NCBI GenBank assembly: GCA_041493035.1
Contig: JBGPYB010000001.1
Span: forward strand, 39,435-103,434
DNA from: JBGPYB01 sp041493035
GTDB taxonomy: Bacteria > Acidobacteriota > Vicinamibacteria > Fen-336
Reading direction: 5' to 3'
DNA: 64,000 bases
How positions within the stretch are numbered: position 1 is the first letter of the stretch; the number at the start of each line of letters is the position of its first letter. The notes beneath the pieces are model-generated. The model did not search any database. It was not told where the DNA came from and saw nothing but the letters and a program-made list of their open reading frames with translations. A program made the position numbers and the translations under genes. Below are positions 1 through 10,566 of the stretch, piece by piece.

Positions 1-1330
1 CATGGCCCAGAGTGGCCTCCACATCCCTGTCGCAGCCGGCAGCCGTCTGCCCGTCTTCCGGCGTATCTACGCCGACATTGGTGACGATCAGTCGATCGCC
101 GAGAGCCTGTCGACCTTCTCCGCCCATCTGGCGTCGATCGTCGAGATGACACACGACCTGGAGGCTCCGGCCCTGGTCCTTCTGGACGAAGTGGGAGCGG
201 GCACGGATCCCACCGAAGGGGGCGGCCTTGGCGTTGCCATCGTGGATCATTTCAGGAGCCGCGGAGCGATGGTGGTGGCGACGACCCACCACGGCCTGAT
301 GAAGGCTTATGCCCAGTCGACGCCCGGCGTCTCCTGCGCCTCTTTCGGCTACGACCCCTCGACCTACGAGCCGACGTACCGTCTGGCCCTGGGAGTGCCG
401 GGGCGCAGCCTCGCCCTCGAGATGGCCGAGAGGCTCGGCCTCCCCGCAGCCGTCGTGGCCGACGCACGGGCTCGTGTGAACGCCAAGGAAGCCCAGGCGG
501 AGGCCCTCCTGAAGCGCCTGGAGGACGATCGGGCCAACCTAGCGAGCGAGACACGGCGTTTCGCCGAGGAGCGTCAGGCCTTGGCCGCAGCGCAGGAGCG
601 GCAGCGCGCCGCGGAAGCGGACCTCGTCGGGCGCCAGCGGGCGGAAGGGGAGGCTTTCTCGAAGGAGCTCAGACGTCGGGGAGAAGAGGCCGCTCGCAAG
701 GCCGCCGACGCGATCCGCGAGGCCGTGCAGCGCGTCGAAACGTCGCGCCGGTCGGCGGTGAACGAAGGGGCCCGCGCTCGAACCGAGGTCGTGCGCCAGA
801 TCCGCATGGCGCAAGACGAGGCGTTGCAGAACGTCGCTCCTGTCCTCGCGGAGGAAGCGGAGGTTGCCGGAAGCGAGATCCGAGTCGGGGGCCGGGTACG
901 CGTCCGCTCCCTGGGCGTCATCGGCGAGGTGCTGTCCATCGGTGGGCAGGGAGACGTCGAGCTCGCGGTCGGAGGCAAGCGGATGTGGGCGCCGCGCGTC
1001 GAGCTCGTCTCTCTCGGCGCCTCGAAGCCCTCGTCCTCCTCGGCTCAGAATCTTTCGTCCCGCCCGAGAGTCCAAGACGAAGGGGCCACTGCTGAGATCA
1101 ACCTCGTCGGCTTGACCGTGGACGAAGCCCTACCGCAGGTGGACAAGTTCCTGGACAACGCGGCGATCTCCGAGCGACGGGAAGTGCGCGTCATCCACGG
1201 CTTTGGCCAGGGAAGGCTCCGAAAGGCAGTGGCGGGGCTTCTGGAGGGGCATCCCCATGTCGCCGCTTTCCACCTGGGGGAAGGCCGTGAAGGCGGCGCG
1301 GGCGCCACGATCGTGGAGCTGAAGGACTGA
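1..1330 (+). CDS. mutS2: endonuclease MutS2, C-terminal part (5' end outside window)
   Basis: Partial gene; the frame is already open at base 2 and the first Met is internal to the ATPase domain. The product is a MutS2-type DNA mismatch/recombination suppressor or ribosome-splitting ATPase with a nuclease tail. Visible are the Walker B segment LVLLDEVGAGTDPTEGG, the following TTHHGLMKAYA segment, a long charged coiled coil (about residues 155-285 of the visible part), a KOW-like stretch, and a C-terminal Smr domain (about 365-442) with HGFGQGRLR. The usual LDLRG motif of Smr reads INLVG here, so the Arg commonly linked to nuclease activity appears replaced. The stop TGA overlaps the dnaG ATG by one base, which implies co-transcription. 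Confidence 0.95.
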   Translation, partial: MAQSGLHIPVAAGSRLPVFRRIYADIGDDQSIAESLSTFSAHLASIVEMTHDLEAPALVLLDEVGAGTDPTEGGGLGVAIVDHFRSRGAMVVATTHHGLMKAYAQSTPGVSCASFGYDPSTYEPTYRLALGVPGRSLALEMAERLGLPAAVVADARARVNAKEAQAEALLKRLEDDRANLASETRRFAEERQALAAAQERQRAAEADLVGRQRAEGEAFSKELRRRGEEAARKAADAIREAVQRVETSRRSAVNEGARARTEVVRQIRMAQDEALQNVAPVLAEEAEVAGSEIRVGGRVRVRSLGVIGEVLSIGGQGDVELAVGGKRMWAPRVELVSLGASKPSSSSAQNLSSRPRVQDEGATAEINLVGLTVDEALPQVDKFLDNAAISERREVRVIHGFGQGRLRKAVAGLLEGHPHVAAFHLGEGREGGAGATIVELKD

Positions 1331-3111
1331 TGGCCTTTCCCGACAGCTTCGTCGACGAGGTCCGGCGGACGGCCGACATCGTGCGCTTCATCTCCGACCA
1401 CGTCAGCCTGAAGAAGGCTGGGGTCTCCTGGAAGGGGCTCTGCCCTTTCCATCAGGAGAAGACGCCCTCTTTCAACGTTCGATCGGAGCCTCCCCTCTTC
1501 CACTGTTTCGGCTGCGGTGAGGGCGGGGACGTCTTCAAGTTCGTGATGCTCCGTGAACGTGCGAGCTTCCCCGAAGCCGTGGAGGTCGTGGCGCGTCGTT
1601 TTGGGATCGCGGTTCCCGAGAACCGCTACGAGATGGGGCCCGACCGCAAGGAGCGTGAGGAGATCCTCGCCCTCATGGAGGCCGCCACCGATCACTTTGG
1701 CCGTTGTCTCTGGACGGCTCCCGGAACGCGGGCGCGCGACTACCTTCTCGGCCGCGGCTTCAAGAAGGAGACGCTGGAGCGGATCCGCGCCGGCGCGGCT
1801 CCCGACGCCTGGAGCAGCCTCTTCGACGCCCTGCGCCGCAAGTTCTCGGAGGCCACGCTGCAGATCGCGGGCCTCGTGATCGCAAAGCCGGAGACCAAGA
1901 GCTACTACGACCGCTTCCGCAACCGCGCGATCTTCCCGATCTTGAACGAATCGGGGAAGGTGGTGGCCTTCGGCGCTCGAAGCCTCGACGGCTCGGAACC
2001 CAAGTACCTGAACTCTCCCGAGACGCCCGTCTACCAGAAGAGCCGCGTCCTCTACGGCCTCTCGTGGGCGCGCGACCCGATCCGGCAGCAGGGTCACGCC
2101 GTGCTGATGGAGGGGTATCTCGATGTCGCTCGGGCGCTCGAAGCGGGGGTCGGCGAAGCCGTTGCGACCTGCGGCACCGCCATGACGTCGGCCCACGCCC
2201 GGCTCCTGCACCGCTTCACCGAGAAGATCGTCGTGAACTTCGATCAGGACGAGGCCGGCCAGAAGGCCGCGCGCAAGAGCCTCGACATCCTCGTGGCAGA
2301 GGGGCTCGCGGTCCATATCGTGGAGCTGCCCGAGGGAGAAGACCCGGACACCTATCTGAAGGCGTTCGGGGCCGAGGCATACCGCGAGCGGCTGGGCCAG
2401 GCGCCTCCCTACATGGAGTGGCTGATCCGGCGCGCGGCAGCGCAGCACGACACGCGGACGCCCGCCGGGAAGGCCGCCTACATCGAGGCTCTGCTGCCGT
2501 CCCTTGTGGCCATCGAGAGCGCCGTCGAGCGGGCCGCCTGGCTGGAGGCGTTGGCGGAACGAGGCGGTCTCGACGAAGCAGCGGCGCGGGACGAGCTGCG
2601 CCGAGCCATGAGCGGGCGACCGGCACTACCGGCTCGGCCCACAGAGTCCGCCCCCTCGACCAACACTCGACCCACGCTGGCCCTGCAACCCGCCGAGAAG
2701 TTGCTCCTGGCCCTGATCGTGCGCGAATCGGAAGGGGTCGAGGAAGCGCTTAGGGAGCTGTCCGACGCCGACCTGGCGGGCCTCGGCAGCGCCGAGCTGC
2801 TGCAAGGGGTGAGGGCACTCATCCTGCGTGGCGAGCGCGTGACGGCGTCGTCACTGGACGCCGAGATCACGAGCGACGAATCGCGACGGTTCCTCACGCA
2901 GACCGCCGTCGAAGAGGTTCCCACGGGCGACGCGACGCCGATGAGGTGCGTGCTGGAGATCAAGTGCTGGCCGTTGGAAGCCCGGATCTCCGAGATTCAG
3001 AGACAGCTTCCGAAGGCCGAAGACGAGAACCTGAATATGCTCTTCCGGGAGCAGCTCAGCCTGAAACAACAGATTGCAGACCTGTCCCGTTCCATAGCGG
3101 CAAGCGACTAG
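1330..3111 (+). CDS. dnaG: DNA primase DnaG
   Basis: Synthesises RNA primers at the replication fork. The 593-residue length is normal. The N-terminal CHC2 zinc finger is intact ([11 protein letters not shown] then CFGCGEGG, about residues 38-65). The TOPRIM core shows MEGYLD (about 259-264) and NFDQDEAG (about 303-310), which hold the acidic metal-binding residues. The C-terminal part beyond residue about 430 is less conserved and would be the helicase-interacting domain. Start ATG overlaps the mutS2 stop, and rpoD follows after 22 bases, giving the classical dnaG-rpoD macromolecular-synthesis arrangement without rpsU. Confidence 0.97.
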   Translation: MAFPDSFVDEVRRTADIVRFISDHVSLKKAGVSWKGLCPFHQEKTPSFNVRSEPPLFHCFGCGEGGDVFKFVMLRERASFPEAVEVVARRFGIAVPENRYEMGPDRKEREEILALMEAATDHFGRCLWTAPGTRARDYLLGRGFKKETLERIRAGAAPDAWSSLFDALRRKFSEATLQIAGLVIAKPETKSYYDRFRNRAIFPILNESGKVVAFGARSLDGSEPKYLNSPETPVYQKSRVLYGLSWARDPIRQQGHAVLMEGYLDVARALEAGVGEAVATCGTAMTSAHARLLHRFTEKIVVNFDQDEAGQKAARKSLDILVAEGLAVHIVELPEGEDPDTYLKAFGAEAYRERLGQAPPYMEWLIRRAAAQHDTRTPAGKAAYIEALLPSLVAIESAVERAAWLEALAERGGLDEAAARDELRRAMSGRPALPARPTESAPSTNTRPTLALQPAEKLLLALIVRESEGVEEALRELSDADLAGLGSAELLQGVRALILRGERVTASSLDAEITSDESRRFLTQTAVEEVPTGDATPMRCVLEIKCWPLEARISEIQRQLPKAEDENLNMLFREQLSLKQQIADLSRSIAASD

Positions 3112-3133
3112 AGCGCGAGGAGAGAAAGATCCC

Positions 3134-4804
<1,671 letters not shown>

Positions 4805-4831
4805 ACGGGCTGGGCGTCCCAATCCCACGTT

Positions 4832-4853
4832 CTTGACGCCGCGCGGCGTCAAG
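4832..4853 (+). terminator. 22-bp perfect palindrome after rpoD, probable transcript end
   Basis: The sequence from 4832 to 4853 (CTTGACGCCG, CG, CGGCGTCAAG) equals its own reverse complement over 22 bases. It overlaps the start of a second, smaller stem (AAGCC/GGCTT, 4851-4865). No T-run follows, so it is not a textbook intrinsic terminator. Its position just after the rpoD stop and before an independently promoted gene suggests it forms the 3' end of the rpoD message. Confidence 0.45.
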
Positions 4854-4920
4854 CCGATGAGGCTTGCCGCCCGCTTCCGTCACAGACCCTGGGCCGAGGC
4901 CAGGAAAGGCTCCTCATGAC

Positions 4921-4952
4921 TTGCAATACAGAAGGCGGCCTTCTATATTGCA
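4921..4952 (+). promoter_or_regulatory. near-perfect inverted repeat overlapping promoter of the DUF4143 gene
   Basis: TGCAATACAGAAGGC (4922-4936) is followed by its mirror, ending TATTGCA at 4952, with one internal mismatch. The outer arms coincide with a candidate -35 (TTGCAA, 4921-4926) and -10 (TATATT, 4945-4950) separated by 18 bases. The gene's ATG is at 4956, five bases after the -10 box. Transcription would therefore begin at or next to the start codon, giving a leaderless mRNA. The palindrome is AT-rich against a GC-rich background and looks like an operator for a dimeric repressor or for the product itself. Confidence 0.65.
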
Positions 4953-4955
4953 TGG

Positions 4956-6137
4956 ATGGTGATCCGCGGTTATCGGACCTCGCTGAAGGGCCTCCTGCGG
5001 CGGTTTCCCGCCGTCACGATCCTGGGCCCCCGCCAATGCGGCAAGACCACCTTCATCCGCCAGGCGCTGCCGGGCTGGACCTATCTCGATCTGGAGAGGC
5101 CCCGAGATCTTGCTCCCCTGATGGCCGATCCCGAAGCGCGCCTCGAACAGCTGGGCGACCGGGTCATCCTCGACGAAGCCCAACGGGCGCCGGAGCTGTT
5201 CCCCGTGCTGCGCGGCCTGATCGACCGCCGGCGCGGCGTCAAGAGCCGCTTCGTGCTCCTGGGATCCGCTTCGCCCGCTCTCGTGCGCGGCATTTCGGAA
5301 AGCCTGGCCGGCCGGACCGCTTTCCTCGACCTGCCTCCGTTTCGCTGGGACGAGGTCCGTCGGCGGCGCCCCAGGGAGGATCTGGCCGCTCTCTGGTTCC
5401 GCGGTGCCTTTCCCGAGGCCTATCTCGAAAGGAGCGACGGAAGGCGCGCGGACTGGTTCGAGGCCTACACCCGGGCCTTCATCGAGCGGGACCTGCCCGG
5501 CCTCGGCATCGACGTGTCGGCTCCGCAGATGCGCAGACTCTGGATGATGCTCGCGCACGTGAACGGGGGGCTCTGGAACGCCTCCAGCGTGGCCGCGGCC
5601 CTGGGCACGAGCTACCACACGGTCAACCGGTACGTCGAGATTCTCGAGCAGACCTTCCTTCTCCGGAGGCTGCCGCCTTTCTTCGCCAACATCGGGAAGC
5701 GGCTGGTGAAGAGCCCGAAGGTCTACTTCCGGGACACGGGTCTCCTGCACCACTTCCTCGGCATCCCCTCCCTCTCCGCCCTCGACACCCATCCCGGCCG
5801 CGGCACGAGCTTCGAGGCCTTCGTCATCGATCAGGTCGTCGCCGCGTACAAGCGCGTGGCGCCCAATAGCCAGCCGTACTTCTGGCGCACGGCGCAGGGA
5901 GACGAGGTGGACCTCCTCATCGACCTGGGTTCGCGGCGCATTCCTTTCGAGATCAAGCTGCACTCGGCTCCCGCCGGGGAGGACGTGCCCGGCCTGAGGC
6001 GGTGCCTGCGCGACCTCGGTCTGTCTCGCGGCTACGTCCTCTATCCTGGTCGCGAACGCTATTCACTGGGGGAAGGAGTAGTCGCCCTTCCGGCGGAGTC
6101 GACCCTCGCTCGACCCGGCGAGTTGGCCCGGCTGTAG
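4956..6137 (+). CDS. AAA family ATPase, DUF4143 domain
   Basis: A 393-residue solitary P-loop ATPase. Walker A is GPRQCGKTT (about residues 24-32), Walker B RVILDEAQ (about 69-76), with sensor segment SRFVLLGSAS. The C-terminal DUF4143 half contains a winged-helix-like part (ALGTSYHTVNRYV) and a PD-(D/E)XK-like motif EVDLLIDLGS...FEIK (about residues 313-330). Function is not established for this widespread family; association with mobile or defence-type regions is often noted. Start chosen at ATG 4956, just after the palindrome; an ATG at 4952 is out of frame. It has its own promoter and no operon partners. Confidence 0.9.
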   Translation: MVIRGYRTSLKGLLRRFPAVTILGPRQCGKTTFIRQALPGWTYLDLERPRDLAPLMADPEARLEQLGDRVILDEAQRAPELFPVLRGLIDRRRGVKSRFVLLGSASPALVRGISESLAGRTAFLDLPPFRWDEVRRRRPREDLAALWFRGAFPEAYLERSDGRRADWFEAYTRAFIERDLPGLGIDVSAPQMRRLWMMLAHVNGGLWNASSVAAALGTSYHTVNRYVEILEQTFLLRRLPPFFANIGKRLVKSPKVYFRDTGLLHHFLGIPSLSALDTHPGRGTSFEAFVIDQVVAAYKRVAPNSQPYFWRTAQGDEVDLLIDLGSRRIPFEIKLHSAPAGEDVPGLRRCLRDLGLSRGYVLYPGRERYSLGEGVVALPAESTLARPGELARL

Positions 6138-6290
6138 AGCGATTCGGCTACAGCTGGGAGCCGAGGACTACGCCTACCTCGGCACGGTCCTGCACTGCAT
6201 CCCGGCCGCCGCGACTGGGGGGCGTGATGGATGCCTCTGAGATCTGCCATTCCCGGGGGCACGCCGGCGAGGACCCGTGCAAAGAGTCTA

Positions 6291-6318
6291 TTGACTTCCG
6301 CGACCGCGGGAGCAGAAT
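6291..6318 (+). promoter_or_regulatory. candidate sigma-70 promoter of the molybdenum hydroxylase operon
   Basis: TTGACT (6291-6296) and CAGAAT (6313-6318) are separated by 16 bases. The spacer carries the small palindrome CCGCG-AC-CGCGG (6298-6309). It lies about 70 bases before the start of the 2Fe-2S subunit, in the 250-base space after the DUF4143 gene. I see nothing else convincing in that space. Confidence 0.45.
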
Positions 6319-6387
6319 CGGTGTTACGTGCGCCGTTCCGCCGGAGGCTCGAGCCCCCGGCCCCAAAACCTCCAGCAGGTGGAGCCA

Positions 6388-7008
6388 ATGGCCAGGAAAC
6401 CCTCCCCCCCCACCGACGGGGACGTGACTACCGCGTTCTCGCGCCGCAGCTTCCTCAAGACGGCCGGCGTGGGCGCCGCCGCCACCACCATGGTGGGGGT
6501 CGGCGCGAAGAGTCAGGCCGCCCAGGTCCTCGGTCCCGACGCTGTCACCCTCAGCCTGAAGGTGAACGGCGCGGTCCAAAGAGTCACCGTCGAGCCGCGG
6601 GTGACTGTGCTCGACGCCCTCCGCAACCACCTCGACCTGACCGGCGCCAAGCAGGTCTGCGACCGAGGTAGCTGCGGGGCGTGCACCGTGCTCTTCGACG
6701 GCCAGCCCGTGAACTCGTGCATGCTCCTCGCGGCCGACGCCGAGGGCCACGAGATCACGACCGTCGAGGGCCTCGGGACCCCGGAAAAGTTGAGCCCCCT
6801 GCAGGCCGCCTTCGTCGAGAAGGACGCCCTGCAGTGCGGCTTCTGCACTCCGGGCTTCGTGGTGTCTGGCACCGCGCTCCTCGCGAGGACTCCCAACCCG
6901 ACGCTCGACCAGATCAAGGCCGGCCTCGCCGGCAACCTCTGCCGGTGCGGCACCTACGGCCGGGTGTTCGAGGCCGTCCAAGCCGCCGCCAAGGCGAAGA
7001 GGGGGTAG
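6388..7008 (+). CDS. Tat-exported 2Fe-2S subunit of xanthine-dehydrogenase-family enzyme
   Basis: Small iron-sulfur subunit (206 residues) of a three-subunit molybdenum hydroxylase of the YagTSR/aldehyde-oxidoreductase type. A twin-arginine signal is clear (SRRSFLKTAG, then a hydrophobic AAATTMVGVGA), so the folded complex is exported. Plant-ferredoxin-type cluster: CDRGSCGACTVLFDG with a later Cys. Second cluster: CGFCTPGF and CRCG. Start ATG at 6388 is preceded by AGGTGGAG; the longer upstream frame lacks support. Four bases separate it from the large subunit. Passes electrons from the molybdenum site toward the FAD subunit. Confidence 0.93.
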   Translation: MARKPSPPTDGDVTTAFSRRSFLKTAGVGAAATTMVGVGAKSQAAQVLGPDAVTLSLKVNGAVQRVTVEPRVTVLDALRNHLDLTGAKQVCDRGSCGACTVLFDGQPVNSCMLLAADAEGHEITTVEGLGTPEKLSPLQAAFVEKDALQCGFCTPGFVVSGTALLARTPNPTLDQIKAGLAGNLCRCGTYGRVFEAVQAAAKAKRG

Positions 7009-7011
7009 GCC

Positions 7012-9339
7012 ATGGCACAAGAAGAGAAGGCCAAGGAACCCGCCGTCACCTTTATCGCCAAGGCCGGTCTCATTGCCGACCCGAAGTCCATGGAGATCCA
7101 CGCCGGCGTCGGCGACGTCAAGCCCTGGGATGCCGACAGCTGGCCTCGGTTCGAGCAGATGGGCAAGCCCCGCCCGCGGGTCGAGGGGCCCCTCAAGGTC
7201 ACGGGCCGCGCCAGGTACACCTACGACGTGAGGCTGCCGGGCATGCTCTACGGCCGGATGGTCGGCGCGGAAGTCCCGGCCGGCGAAATTCTCTCGATCG
7301 ACACCTCCAAGGCGGAGGTGCTGCCCGGCGTGAAAGCCGTCTGGACGACCGACTCGCGCACCGTCCGCTTCGCGGGGCAGGACGTGGCCGCTGTGGCCGC
7401 GGTCTCGCCCGAGATCGCCATGGACGCCGCCCGGCTCGTGAAGGTCGCCTACAAGGAGAGGCCGTTCACCCACGAGCTGCGCGCGGCGATGGAAGGCGAT
7501 GCGCCGCTCGTCTACGACCTCGACAAGAGCCCGGTGGGACCGGGTGTCCCCCGCAAGGGCAACGTGTTCGGCCCCTCCCCAGGCCCGGCCGGGCGCGGCG
7601 ACGTCGAGAAAGGCCTGGCCGAGGCCGAGGTGGTCCACGAGGGGACCTACTACTGCCCGGTGCACACCCACTCCTGCCTCGAGACCCACGGCGTCGTGGC
7701 CTCGTGGGAGGGCGACCAGCTCACCGTTCACGCCTCGACCCAGGGGCTCTTCGCGGTGCGCGAGGGCATCGCCGAAGCGCTCGGGATCGACCGCAAGAAC
7801 GTGCGGGTGCTCTGCGAGCACATGGGCGGCGGCTTCGGCAGCAAGCTCGGCCCCTCCGCGACCGGCAGCGCCTTCGCCATGGTCGCTTGCCGGCTCGCGA
7901 AGAGGGCCGGGGCGCCGGTCAAGCTGATGCTCGACCGGAAGCAGGAGCAGCTGTGCACGGGCAACGCCCCGAGCGCTCTCATGACCGTCAAGGTGGGCGC
8001 GAAGAAGGACGGGACCATCACCGCCGTGCACTACATCTCCTACGGTTCGGCCGGCGTCGCGGGCGGGGCGGGGACGGCGGGTCCGGCCGGCTCGCTCCAC
8101 GGCAAGAACCCGAACCTGAAGGTCGAGGGGTACGACGTCTTCACGAATGCGGGCCCGGCGGCGCCGCTGCGCGCCCCCGGCCACTCGCAGGGGGCCTTCG
8201 GCATCGAATCGGCGGTGGACGAGCTGGCCGACAAGCTCGGGATGGACCCCCTCGAGCTACGGAAGAAGAACGAGGCAAGTCCCGTCCGCCTGGCCGAGTA
8301 CGACCCCGGCGCCAAGGAGATCGGCTGGGAGCGCCGCAACAAGAAGGCCGGCGACATGTCCTCCGGAGGCCTCGGCCCCGCGCGGGGCGCGAAGAAGCGC
8401 GGCATCGGCATGGCCAACGGGAACTGGTACGTGTTCGCGTCCCAGAACTCGAACGCCCAGGTGAGGGTCCACCGCGACGGCTCGGTGGAGGTCGTCACCG
8501 GTTGTCAGGACATCGGCACTGGCTACCGCACCGCGATGATGGTGGTGGCGGCCGAGGAGCTCGGCATAGCACCCGCGGACGTCACCATGCGCCTGGGCGA
8601 CACGCAGTTCCCCGAGGGGCCCTCCTCCGGCGGCAGCGTGACCACCAACTCGATGGCTCCGGTCGTCCGGCTCGCCGCGCACGAGGCCCGCACCAAGCTG
8701 TTCGCCCTCGCCGCGCCACTCCTCGGCGTGATGACCGAGGATCTCGACGCCGCGAACGGGAAGATCTTCGTGGCGAAGGACCCGACCAAGTCCGTCACTT
8801 TCAAGCAGGCCGCGGCGAAGATGTCGGGCGAGACGATCGACTGCCTGGCGAAGCGCAGCAAGCAGTACGAGACCTTCCGGGGCGACCTCGCGGGCACCCA
8901 GTTCGCCGAGGTCGAGGTGGACACCGAGACCGGCGAGGTGCGGGTCGTCAAAATGGTGTCGGTGAACGACTGCGGGTTCCCGGTGAACCCTCTCACCGTG
9001 GAGAGCCAGGTCATCGGAGCGATGATCCAGGGCGCGTCGTGGGCGCTCCTCGAGAACCGCATCCTCGACCGCAACATGGGCACGATGGTGAACCCCAACC
9101 TCGAGTGGTACAAGATCCTCGGCCCCGCCGACATGTTCGAGGCGAAGTCGATCCTCATCCCCGTCGCCAACCTCGGCAACAACACCTCGGTCGCCGGCAT
9201 CGGCGAGCCGCCGATCGTGCCCACCCTCGCGGCGATCGCGAACGCCGTCCACAACGCGATCGGCGTCCGCATCCGCGAGCTGCCCATCACCCCCGACCGG
9301 GTCCTCGCCGCCTTGGCCGAAGCGAGGAGGAGGGCCTAG
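7012..9339 (+). CDS. molybdopterin-binding (large) subunit, xanthine dehydrogenase family
   Basis: Catalytic subunit, 775 residues, matching the YagR/aldehyde-oxidase large subunit in length and layout. The N-terminal hammerhead segment (RVEGPLKVTGRARYTYDV) precedes the molybdopterin-binding MGGGFGSKLGP motif. The C-terminal GIGEPPIVP contains the Glu that acts as catalytic base in the family. It carries no signal of its own, as expected for hitch-hiker export with the Tat-signalled small subunit. Substrate cannot be told from sequence; aromatic or aliphatic aldehydes or N-heterocycles are possible. Flanked by the 2Fe-2S (upstream) and FAD (downstream, 2-base gap) subunit genes. Confidence 0.93.
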   Translation: MAQEEKAKEPAVTFIAKAGLIADPKSMEIHAGVGDVKPWDADSWPRFEQMGKPRPRVEGPLKVTGRARYTYDVRLPGMLYGRMVGAEVPAGEILSIDTSKAEVLPGVKAVWTTDSRTVRFAGQDVAAVAAVSPEIAMDAARLVKVAYKERPFTHELRAAMEGDAPLVYDLDKSPVGPGVPRKGNVFGPSPGPAGRGDVEKGLAEAEVVHEGTYYCPVHTHSCLETHGVVASWEGDQLTVHASTQGLFAVREGIAEALGIDRKNVRVLCEHMGGGFGSKLGPSATGSAFAMVACRLAKRAGAPVKLMLDRKQEQLCTGNAPSALMTVKVGAKKDGTITAVHYISYGSAGVAGGAGTAGPAGSLHGKNPNLKVEGYDVFTNAGPAAPLRAPGHSQGAFGIESAVDELADKLGMDPLELRKKNEASPVRLAEYDPGAKEIGWERRNKKAGDMSSGGLGPARGAKKRGIGMANGNWYVFASQNSNAQVRVHRDGSVEVVTGCQDIGTGYRTAMMVVAAEELGIAPADVTMRLGDTQFPEGPSSGGSVTTNSMAPVVRLAAHEARTKLFALAAPLLGVMTEDLDAANGKIFVAKDPTKSVTFKQAAAKMSGETIDCLAKRSKQYETFRGDLAGTQFAEVEVDTETGEVRVVKMVSVNDCGFPVNPLTVESQVIGAMIQGASWALLENRILDRNMGTMVNPNLEWYKILGPADMFEAKSILIPVANLGNNTSVAGIGEPPIVPTLAAIANAVHNAIGVRIRELPITPDRVLAALAEARRRA

Positions 9340-9341
9340 CC

Positions 9342-10313
9342 ATGAACCGCTTCGAGCTTGCCCGCGCCACGAGCGCCGCCCAGGCCCGTGAGCTTCTCGC
9401 CGAGAAGGCGGGCAGCGTCTTCAAGGCGGGCGGCATCGACCTCGTCGATCACCTGAAGGAGTACCTCATCGAGCCGCCGCGGGTCGTGGACCTGAAGACG
9501 ATCCCCGGCCTCGACCGGATCGTCGTCGACTCCGACGGCTCGCTCCGCATCGGCACCCTCGCGACGCTCGCCAAGGTGGCGGCGCACGAGGGGATCCGCA
9601 AGACCCACCCCGCTCTCGCGCGCGCGTGCGGAGTGGCCGCCTCGCCCCAGGTGAGGAATGTGGCGACGATCGGCGGCAACGTTCTGCAGCGCCCGCGGTG
9701 CTGGTACTACCGCCTCGAGTCGTACAGGTGCCAGAAGAAGGGCGGCGACGTCTGCTTCGCGGTGGCCGGCGAGAACCGCTACCACGTGATTTTCGGCGGC
9801 GGGCCCGTCTATGCCCCGCACCCGTCGAACGCGGCGGTGCCGCTCTTGGCCTACGGGGCTTCGTTCGTCCTCGACGGGCCCAAGGGCGCGCGCACGGTGC
9901 CGGCGGGAGAGTTCTTCGTTCTGCCCGCCAACGACCCGACGCGCGAGAACGTGCTCCAGCCGGGCGAGGTGCTGCTCGAGCTCCGCGTCCCCGCGACGAA
10001 GGGCGGGAAGTCGGCCTACTACGAGGTGCGTGAGCGCGCGGACTTCGACTGGCCCCTGGTCTCCGCCGCCATCGCGGTCAAGACCGAGGGCGGGATCGTG
10101 AGGGAAGCCCGTGTCGTCCTCGGCCAGGTGGCCACGATCCCGTGGCGCTCGGCCGCGGCCGAGAAGGCCCTCGTGGGCAAGCCCGTCGGCGCCGCGAGCG
10201 CCGAGGCCGCGGGCAAGGCCGCGGTCGAGGGGGCCGAGCCGATGACCGACAACTCCTACAAGGTCGACCTGGTGACGACGCTCGTGCGCCGCACGGTCGC
10301 GTCTCTCGCGTGA
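9342..10313 (+). CDS. FAD-binding subunit, xanthine dehydrogenase family (YagS-like)
   Basis: Medium subunit of 323 residues. FAD-binding motifs are FKAGGIDLVDHLKE near the N-terminus and the conserved VATIGGNVLQRPRC. The insertion CWYYR...C...C after that motif resembles the extra [4Fe-4S]-binding loop of E. coli YagS, absent in ordinary xanthine dehydrogenases. It completes the operon 2Fe-2S/Mo/FAD. The ATG follows the large-subunit stop by two bases; an AGGAGGAGG tract just upstream provides the ribosome-binding site. Confidence 0.92.
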   Translation: MNRFELARATSAAQARELLAEKAGSVFKAGGIDLVDHLKEYLIEPPRVVDLKTIPGLDRIVVDSDGSLRIGTLATLAKVAAHEGIRKTHPALARACGVAASPQVRNVATIGGNVLQRPRCWYYRLESYRCQKKGGDVCFAVAGENRYHVIFGGGPVYAPHPSNAAVPLLAYGASFVLDGPKGARTVPAGEFFVLPANDPTRENVLQPGEVLLELRVPATKGGKSAYYEVRERADFDWPLVSAAIAVKTEGGIVREARVVLGQVATIPWRSAAAEKALVGKPVGAASAEAAGKAAVEGAEPMTDNSYKVDLVTTLVRRTVASLA

Positions 10314-10321
10314 GGACCGCC

Positions 10322-10534
10322 ATGGAAAACCGCGAACTCGCCTCCATCCCGGTCTGCCGCCGGCTGCGGACCCGGATGTACTACGTGGTCGGGCGCGACC
10401 ACGTGGACTTGCGCGTCTCCTCGCCCAACGCCCAGTATTGGTGCTCGCGCACGACCACGGTCATGGGGCCGGACGAGGTACCCTGCAACCCGGAGACGTG
10501 CCAGCCGCAGCGGGGGTGCTTCGAGACGGAGTAG
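10322..10534 (+). CDS. small cysteine-rich protein after the molybdenum hydroxylase genes
   Basis: A 70-residue protein starting 9 bases after the FAD-subunit stop; TGAGG at that stop may serve as its Shine-Dalgarno. It has five Cys (12, 41, 55, 60, 66), with a C-x4-C-x5-C cluster at the end, suggesting metal binding or an Fe-S centre. There is no signal peptide or membrane segment. I do not recognise the family. Position at the end of the operon suggests a role in maturation or electron transfer for the hydroxylase, but that is inference. Confidence 0.75.
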   Translation: MENRELASIPVCRRLRTRMYYVVGRDHVDLRVSSPNAQYWCSRTTTVMGPDEVPCNPETCQPQRGCFETE

Positions 10535-10566
10535 GTGTGCTGGAAAGAGCTGCCGCAGGCCTCTTT

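Noticed and set aside
6138..6235. Possible coding remnant after the DUF4143 gene (EDYAYLG-like)
   Set aside because: Too short, with no start, Shine-Dalgarno or recognisable domain.
6681..9341. Very long Arg/Pro/Gly-rich frame leading into the FAD-subunit gene
   Set aside because: Out-of-frame shadow of the 2Fe-2S and molybdopterin subunits in GC-rich DNA; composition is unlike a protein.
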